From Actinomycetota bacterium (GTDB lineage Bacteria; Actinomycetota; Thermoleophilia; Solirubrobacterales; Solirubrobacteraceae): a stretch of DNA of 10,359 bases. A program made the position numbers and the translations under genes. Numbering within the stretch: position 1 is the stretch's first letter; the number at the start of each line of letters is the position of its first letter. The notes under the pieces were generated by a model. The model did not search any database and was not told where the DNA came from. It saw only the letters and a program-made list of their open reading frames with translations. Shown one piece after another: positions 6,098-10,359 of this stretch. The stretch is taken from positions 1 through 10,359 of the forward strand of contig WLNX01000044.1 of the NCBI GenBank assembly GCA_009699565.1, in the 5' to 3' direction.

Positions 6098-7210
6098 TCA
6101 GCGGCGTCGGTAGCTGCCGTCATCGCGGCGCGAGAGCACACCGGCGAGCTCAAGCTCCGTGAGCGGGACGATCGCGTCGTCCAACGTGCTGCATTGCTCG
6201 GAGACAGCCGCGGCCGTCCTGGCCCCACGTGCAATCGCTTCCAAGACCGACAGCTGGGCTTCGCTGAAGCCCTCCTCCATGCGCGAACGGTCCTGCTCCT
6301 GCGACCGGGAAGTGGAATCGGCGAACCCCGCTCCGAGCAGATCGTCAAGCACGTCGCGGGCGTCCCTGACGAAGTTGGCGCCGTCGCGGAGCAGGGCGTT
6401 TGCACCGGCACTGTGCCACGAGCTCGGACTCCCCGGCACGGCGCCGACCGTGCGTCCGAGATCTGCTGCGATCTCCGCCGTGATCAGCGAACCCGACCTC
6501 TCCGCAGCCTCAACAACGACGGTCATCGATGTGATCGCGGCAATCACCCGGTTTCGTGCGGGAAAGGCCCAGCGGTAGGGAGAAGATCCGGGAGGAAGTT
6601 CGGAGACTACGACCGCGGCCTCACGCAGCTGTCCATGCATCTGCCTGCGGCGCGCGGGATATGGCCGCTCCGGGCCACACGCGAGCACCGCGACCGTCCG
6701 TGCGCCAGTGCTCAGAGCCCCCTCGTGAACGGCACTGTCGATCCCGAGGGCCATGCCGCTGACCACCGTGACACCGCAGAGCGACAACTGCCGACCCAGC
6801 TCGCAGGCCAAGTCAAGTCCGTCCGACGACGCTCGCCGGGAACCAACGATCGCCACCAGAGGACTTCCGTTTACGAGCAGCCGAAACCGCTCGATCGTTC
6901 CGACGAAGTGGAGCACGGCGGGCGGGTCCGGCAGCTCGTGCAGCCGGAGCGGATAGTCGCTGCTGTGAAGGCAGATCGCCCGCGCGCCGCATCGCTCCCA
7001 GCGGCTGCGCTCGAGAGCCGGGTTGAAGGCCTTCCACTGAGCCTCAATGCGTCCGCGCTCACGCCCTCCGACTGCAGCGACGAGCTGCTCGTCCGAGAGC
7101 GCCAGGACGCAGCGGACAGCGGGCCTGTCGCCACGGATTGTCTCGAGATGTCCGGAGAGGCGCCCCACAAGCCAGCTGCGCCGTGTGCATTGGTCGCAGG
7201 CGTCGCTCAC
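6098..7210 (-). CDS. dprA: DNA-processing protein DprA (Smf)
   Basis: A 370-residue protein that binds incoming single-stranded DNA and loads RecA during natural transformation. The Rossmann-like core spans about residues 80-290: IVGSRRAS (121-128), VVSGMALGIDSAVHEGAL (149-166), VAVLACGPERPYP (173-185), FPARNRVIAAIT (216-227) and ERSGSLITAEIA (237-248). Residues about 310-370 look like the C-terminal winged-helix domain. The N-terminus is unusual: MSDACDQCTRRSWLVGRLSGHLE carries a CxxC (C5, C8), not a feature of the classical Streptococcus or Helicobacter proteins; I have an unverified impression of it in some actinobacterial lineages. The start is GTG, overlapping the comM TGA as GTGA (7207-7210), so translation is probably coupled. 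Genes next to it (comM, then yraN and rnhB) are the standard dprA neighbourhood. Whether the host is competent is unknown; DprA is widespread in bacteria not known to be. Confidence 0.95.
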   Translation of the reverse strand: MSDACDQCTRRSWLVGRLSGHLETIRGDRPAVRCVLALSDEQLVAAVGGRERGRIEAQWKAFNPALERSRWERCGARAICLHSSDYPLRLHELPDPPAVLHFVGTIERFRLLVNGSPLVAIVGSRRASSDGLDLACELGRQLSLCGVTVVSGMALGIDSAVHEGALSTGARTVAVLACGPERPYPARRRQMHGQLREAAVVVSELPPGSSPYRWAFPARNRVIAAITSMTVVVEAAERSGSLITAEIAADLGRTVGAVPGSPSSWHSAGANALLRDGANFVRDARDVLDDLLGAGFADSTSRSQEQDRSRMEEGFSEAQLSVLEAIARGARTAAAVSEQCSTLDDAIVPLTELELAGVLSRRDDGSYRRR

Positions 7211-8706
7211 CGGCCGGCCAGGGTTTCGGCATCGTGGCGAAAACCAAGCGCTAGGGCAAGGGCATGAGACGAGATGGAAGGTTCGCCGGCAAGGTCGGCG
7301 ACCGTGCGGGCAACTCGAAGCGCGCGATCGCGCCCGCGCGCGCTGAGGCCACCTCCGTCATACGCGCGGCGGAGGATCTTGAGGGCGCCTTCCGAGCACG
7401 CGGTGGAGTCGGCAAGGTTGGCAGACGGCAACTGAGCGTTTATGCAGCCGCTGCGCTTCATCTGAATTGCGTGGGCCTTGGCTACTGCGGCCGAGACTTG
7501 TGCGCTGCTGGAGACCGGAGGCCGCTCAAGCGCGGCGGAGGACGGCCTCTCGACGCCGACGACAAGGTCAATCCGGTCAAGCAATGGGCCGGAGAGTCTC
7601 TGGCGATGGCGTGCCAGCTCCGGTTCGCTGCAGCGGCAGGCGCTGCCCCCACGCCCGCACAGACAAGGGTTCGTCGCCGCTACCAACGCAAACCGACTTG
7701 GAAACTTGATCGCTCGCTGCCCCCTGACGATCGTTACCTCTCCATCTTCCAGCGGCTGGCGGAGCGCCTCGAGCGCGCGCCTGTTGAATTCGGAAAGCTC
7801 ATCGAGGAACAGAACGCCGCGATGCGCCAGGGTCACCTCGCCCGGAGCAGGGCTCGATCCCCCTCCCACCATCCCCGCGTAAGAAACCGTGTGGTGGGGC
7901 GCGCGGAACGGTCGCTCGGTCGCCAGTTCTCCCGCCGTTCCAACCCCGGCAATGCTCTGAATGCGCGTGACTTCGAGAGCCTCCGCGCCGCTGAGCGGAG
8001 GAAGGATGCCGCCGAGCCTCCGCGCCAGCATCGTCTTGCCGGTTCCCGGCGGCCCTTTTAGGAGCAGATTGTGACCGCCCGCGGCCGCAATCGTGAGCGC
8101 CTGAATCGCTGACTTGTGCCCGCGCACATCCGACAGGTCCGGCCCGTGACCCCTCCCAGCGACGCTTGCGGTGTGCGCATGCGCAACGGCACTGGCCTCG
8201 CCTGCAAGCGCCTCCCCGATCTCGCCAAGCCGCAGCAGCGGAACGACATCGAGCCCGGTAACGAGTGCGGCCTCCGCCGCCGAGTCGGATGCAGCGATGA
8301 GGCGACGGGCACCGGTTCGCAGCGCTCCTTCTGCCACTGCCAAAGCACCGCGGCATCCGCGCAGCCCGCCACCGAGCGAGAGCTCGCCGAAGAACGCACA
8401 GCCCTCAGTCAGTTTGGGATCCAGCTGACCGCTGGCCGCAAGGATCGCGCAAGCGATCGCCAGATCGAACCCGGGCCCAACCTTCCTCAGGTCCGCCGGC
8501 GCCAGGTTGACGGTTAGGCGTCGCAGCGGAAACTCAAAGCCCGAATTGACTAGCGCAGCGCGGACCCGCTCACGAGCCTCTCCGACCGCCCGGTCGGCCA
8601 AGCCGACGATCGTGAAACTGGGCAGCCCACGGCGAAGATCGGCCTCGACCGAAACGCGGCGCGAGTCAAGGCCGTCGATTGCGAAGGTCGTCGTCTGAAC
8701 TATCAC
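7207..8706 (-). CDS. comM: ComM/YifB-type AAA+ ATPase (Mg-chelatase-like)
   Basis: A 499-residue AAA+ helicase. Vibrio ComM is a hexamer that drives branch migration during integration of transforming DNA. The N-terminal domain (about 1-165) has the YifB hallmark GLPSFTIVGLADRAVGEARERVRAAL followed by LTVNLAPADLRKVGPGFDLAIA. Walker A is GPPGTGKT (218-225); RPFRAPHHT is at 265-273; Walker B is VLFLDE, with D302 and E303. A Cys cluster NPCLCGRGG...CRC (C348, C350, C357, C359) fits the family zinc site. The C-terminal Mg-chelatase domain ends with SARGRDRALRVARTVADL. I chose GTG 8706; a TTG at 8715 in the same frame adds only three residues. Neither has a good ribosome site. It overlaps dprA by 4 nt and is divergent from yraN across about 120 nt that hold nested inverted repeats. 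Confidence 0.95.
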   Translation of the reverse strand: MIVQTTTFAIDGLDSRRVSVEADLRRGLPSFTIVGLADRAVGEARERVRAALVNSGFEFPLRRLTVNLAPADLRKVGPGFDLAIACAILAASGQLDPKLTEGCAFFGELSLGGGLRGCRGALAVAEGALRTGARRLIAASDSAAEAALVTGLDVVPLLRLGEIGEALAGEASAVAHAHTASVAGRGHGPDLSDVRGHKSAIQALTIAAAGGHNLLLKGPPGTGKTMLARRLGGILPPLSGAEALEVTRIQSIAGVGTAGELATERPFRAPHHTVSYAGMVGGGSSPAPGEVTLAHRGVLFLDELSEFNRRALEALRQPLEDGEVTIVRGQRAIKFPSRFALVAATNPCLCGRGGSACRCSEPELARHRQRLSGPLLDRIDLVVGVERPSSAALERPPVSSSAQVSAAVAKAHAIQMKRSGCINAQLPSANLADSTACSEGALKILRRAYDGGGLSARGRDRALRVARTVADLAGEPSISSHALALALGFRHDAETLAGR

Positions 8707-8784
8707 CGGCGGCAAGTTACGGCCGACTGGCGCGCGCGTGTTACCCGCACTGTTGCGAAGCAGCGAGGCGTTAGGCCCGCAACT

Positions 8785-8816
8785 GATCGACGTTTGTCGA
8801 ACCTGCGCGTTCGATC
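8785..8816. promoter_or_regulatory. Nested inverted repeats between comM and yraN (possible operator)
   Basis: Two overlapping palindromes share a central TCGA. Repeat 1 is TCGAC-GTTT-GTCGA (8787-8800). Repeat 2 is TCGAAC-CTGCGC-GTTCGA (8797-8814). Outermost, GATCGA (8785-8790) and TCGATC (8811-8816) also pair. The site is in the divergent gap, ending 11 nt before the yraN GTG. Repeat 2 has the half-sites of the Gram-positive LexA (SOS) box, CGAAC-N4-GTTCG, but with six spacer bases and not four. No clear -35/-10 pair was found in the gap on either strand. Confidence 0.4.
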
Positions 8817-8827
8817 ACATTTGAGCG

Positions 8828-9244
8828 GTGGACTCGCAACATCGTCGCTTCTACTTTCGGCGAATCAGATCTACGACCCCCGACCCACGGCATGTACTGG
8901 GGCGCGCAGGCGAGCGTCTCGCGCTCGAGCATCTGCAGAGGCTCGGCTACCTGCTCGTCGCGCGCAACCACCGGACGCGCTATGGCGAGATCGACTTGAT
9001 TGTGCTCATAGGTTCAACGCTCGTCTTCGTAGAGGTAAAGACAAGACGCTCGCGCGACGCTGCTTCCCCGTGGGACTCGCTCAACCACCACAAGCGCAAG
9101 CAAGTCCGTCGGTTGGCCGGAGCGTTTCTTGCCGAGAATCCACAGCGCCCGAGCCCCCGGAGTCTCAGGTTTGACGCGATTGGGATTCTGCTGGACGGCC
9201 GCGGGATGCTCGTCCGGCTGGACCACATCGAGGACGCTTTTTAG
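8828..9244 (+). CDS. yraN: YraN / UPF0102 family nuclease-like protein
   Basis: A 138-residue protein of the UPF0102 family, with an endonuclease-like (PD-(D/E)xK) fold; its biochemical role is still poorly defined. The signature runs LGRAGERLALEHLQRLGYLL, then RYGEIDLIV (E54, D56), then LVFVEVKTR (E69, K71), so the presumed metal-binding residues are all there. After about 24 lead residues the body matches usual family length. The start is GTG 8828, the only start codon in frame before the domain; the nearby ATG in GGCATGTAC is out of frame. The ribosome site is weak. It is the only complete, confident plus-strand gene here, whereas in most actinobacteria it reads the same way as rnhB and comM. 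Its TAG ends 3 nt before the rnhB stop, so no separate terminators fit between the two genes. Confidence 0.93.
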   Translation: MDSQHRRFYFRRIRSTTPDPRHVLGRAGERLALEHLQRLGYLLVARNHRTRYGEIDLIVLIGSTLVFVEVKTRRSRDAASPWDSLNHHKRKQVRRLAGAFLAENPQRPSPRSLRFDAIGILLDGRGMLVRLDHIEDAF

Positions 9245-9247
9245 AGC

Positions 9248-10033
9248 TCAGAGGGCTATCTGCTCGTAGGCGGAGGACTTGAACGAGAGCCGGTGGATCG
9301 GCGAGACGCCATTCGCAATTATCGCTTCGCGGTGAGTCGGCGTGGCATAACCGAAGTGCTCCTCGAAGCGCCAGTGCGGCATCTCGCTGCCCGCCCTCAC
9401 CATCAAGCGGTCGCGGGTTACCTTGGCCACGATCGACGCCGCCGCTATCGCTGCGCTCAGCCCGTCTCCACCCACAACAGCCCGCTGCTCGTGCTCAAAC
9501 GCAGGAACTTCAAAGCCATCAACGAGGCAGACGCACCCTTGACTGGCTACCCGTTTCAGCGAGTCGCGCAAAGCAGCCAGGTTGGTGCGATGGAGTCCCC
9601 GTTCGTCGATGCTGCGCGCGCTGCGCGAGACAACGGCGACGCGTTTGGCTGTTGCCATCACGATCGGCAGCAAAGCTTCGCGGGCATCGGCGTCATGTTG
9701 CTTCGAATCGTTCAGTGCCCCAAGAGCACGAACCTCCGCGACTCCGATGCTCTCCATGTCAAGAAGGACTGCAGCCGCGACGAGCGGGCCGGCGAGACAA
9801 CCTCGACCCGCCTCGTCGGCTCCAGCGATCAAGCGCGAGCCGACGGCTCGATCGAACGCGATCAGCCGCGCTCCGCTGGACGGCTTGCGGGCGTTCCTGC
9901 GCGCCGGCTTCTTGGCCGCGGCGGTTCTAGAAGAGGTTGATTCTGTTTGGCGGCCAGTAGGTCGCGACCGCGGGTCCGATGAGCCAGGCTGTTGGGACGG
10001 GTCCCCAGAACCTGCTGTCGTCGGACTCTCCAC
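9248..10033 (-). CDS. rnhB: Ribonuclease HII
   Basis: A 261-residue frame encoding RNase HII, which cuts RNA in DNA:RNA hybrids and removes single misincorporated ribonucleotides. The catalytic set in this numbering is D73 and E74 (IAGADEAGRGCLAGPL), D172 (CLVDG) and D190 (GGDG...AAASIVAKVTRDR). The C-terminal part FGYATPTHREAI...GVSPIHRLSF is typical. The RNase HII core begins near residue 57 (RLIAFDRAVGSR). The only standard start codon before it is GTG 10033, which makes the first 36 residues overlap the lepB 3' end by 107 nt and gives a Ser/Pro- then Lys/Arg-rich N-terminal tail. The next standard start is TTG at residue 68, directly before IAGADEAGRG, and would remove the conserved lead-in. 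I list the long form as the only standard start that keeps the core; the exact start is unresolved. It follows lepB in one transcript and converges on yraN. Confidence 0.9.
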   Translation of the reverse strand: MESPTTAGSGDPSQQPGSSDPRSRPTGRQTESTSSRTAAAKKPARRNARKPSSGARLIAFDRAVGSRLIAGADEAGRGCLAGPLVAAAVLLDMESIGVAEVRALGALNDSKQHDADAREALLPIVMATAKRVAVVSRSARSIDERGLHRTNLAALRDSLKRVASQGCVCLVDGFEVPAFEHEQRAVVGGDGLSAAIAAASIVAKVTRDRLMVRAGSEMPHWRFEEHFGYATPTHREAIIANGVSPIHRLSFKSSAYEQIAL

Positions 10034-10359
10034 GGTTGTCCCCCATCATGAACCAGTGATCGGGCGGAATCGTGATCGTCCGCGGGAGAGTGCAGGCAGC
10101 TCCGCTGTCGTTGGCACAAGTGTCGCTGATGTACGGCTCATCGGTCAGCTTCCCGTTGAGGACGACGCGGCCACTGCGAATCGAGATCCGATCGCCGGGG
10201 CCGGCCACAATTCGCTTGATGAAGTTGACGTCTGACTCGCCCGGCGTCGGCTTGTCGCAGGCGGCGCCTGCGGCCGGCCGTTCACCGCACTGGTTGAGCG
10301 GCATCTGCTCCGATCCGACAGGAGGATGGAAGACGGTGATGTCGCCCACAGTCGGGTCG
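9927..10359 (-). CDS. lepB: Signal peptidase I, C-terminal part (start outside window)
   Basis: The frame is open to the right edge and ends at TAG 9927-9929, showing about 143 residues of a type I signal peptidase, the membrane enzyme that cuts signal peptides from exported proteins. Visible: VGDITVFHPP; the box D motif FIKRIVAGPGD, with the catalytic lysine codon at 10215-10217; GRVVLNGK; the box E motif MGDNRGESDDSRFWGPVP; and the final YWPPNRINLF. The catalytic serine and the membrane helix lie beyond the edge. A GTG at 10349 is internal, because the frame continues upstream with conserved DPTVGDI. Two close cysteine pairs (codons at 10287-10289 and 10257-10259, then 10116-10118 and 10092-10094) lie in the extracytoplasmic domain and may form disulfides. 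It is followed by rnhB, the usual lepB-rnhB order. Confidence 0.95.
   Translation of the reverse strand, partial: DPTVGDITVFHPPVGSEQMPLNQCGERPAAGAACDKPTPGESDVNFIKRIVAGPGDRISIRSGRVVLNGKLTDEPYISDTCANDSGAACTLPRTITIPPDHWFMMGDNRGESDDSRFWGPVPTAWLIGPAVATYWPPNRINLF
10039..10044 (-). promoter_or_regulatory. rnhB: Possible ribosome site for the long rnhB start
   Basis: The minus strand reads GGGGGA, 5 nt before GTG 10033, a fair Shine-Dalgarno match at good spacing. The same bases encode the conserved MGDNRG of signal peptidase I, so the match may come from that coding constraint alone. Confidence 0.25.

Noticed and set aside
5876..7267. Long plus-strand open frame (463 codons) antisense to dprA and the start of ilvD
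   Set aside because: Its product is Arg/Pro-rich with no recognisable motif, and the opposite strand encodes well-conserved DprA and IlvD. Long antisense frames are common in GC-rich DNA.
8797..8814. A true LexA (SOS) box
   Set aside because: The half-sites match but the spacer is six bases and not four, which would put the two LexA subunits out of register. I keep it only as an inverted repeat of unknown use.
1..10359. Mobile element, CRISPR array, toxin-antitoxin or defence island
   Set aside because: No transposase, regularly spaced repeats, long terminal repeats or defence-type gene pairs are visible. The only recombinase looks like a housekeeping Xer protein.

Overview
The window is a dense, GC-rich bacterial chromosome segment carrying about a dozen housekeeping genes, nearly all on the minus strand and packed with 4-nt overlaps or very short gaps. 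Gene order (signal peptidase I, RNase HII, YraN, ComM, DprA, then a Xer recombinase further on), GTG/TTG starts and the protein styles point to Actinomycetota. A deep-branching class such as Thermoleophilia (Solirubrobacterales-like) is my best guess, based on remembered protein style and not on a search.

Layout, left to right. (1) 2-127, plus: the last 41 codons of an amidase/GatA-family protein cut by the window edge. (2) 171-2322, minus: a xerC/D-type tyrosine recombinase, then an unrecognised protein with an N-terminal CxxC...CxxC zinc-finger-like motif, then a stand-alone RNase HI-like protein whose GTG start overlaps the previous stop (GTGA). (3) 2307-2608: a doubtful small plus-strand ORF filling the gap upstream of xerC, containing a strong GAAA-loop hairpin that may end the next gene. 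(4) 2605-3642, minus: a membrane-anchored L,D-transpeptidase. (5) 3732-5996, minus: ilvD followed 9 nt later by a small HAD-family phosphatase. (6) 6098-8706, minus: comM followed by dprA with a GTGA overlap. (7) 8828-9244, plus: yraN, the only complete confident plus-strand gene. (8) 9248-10359, minus: lepB (5' end outside the window) followed by rnhB.

Functionally, the lepB/rnhB/yraN/comM/dprA/xer set is the widely conserved protein-export, RNA:DNA-hybrid-repair and DNA-uptake/recombination neighbourhood. Here it is modified in two ways: yraN is flipped relative to its neighbours, and a metabolic and cell-wall block (ilvD, HAD phosphatase, L,D-transpeptidase) sits between dprA and the Xer recombinase gene. 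Two different RNase H types lie at opposite ends.

I see no mobile element, CRISPR array, rRNA or tRNA, and no clear novel multi-gene system. The items most worth a second look are the zinc-finger protein coupled to RNase HI, the nested inverted repeats between comM and yraN, the unresolved rnhB start inside lepB, and the inverted yraN. The longest stretch without a confident gene is 2323-2604 (282 bases).
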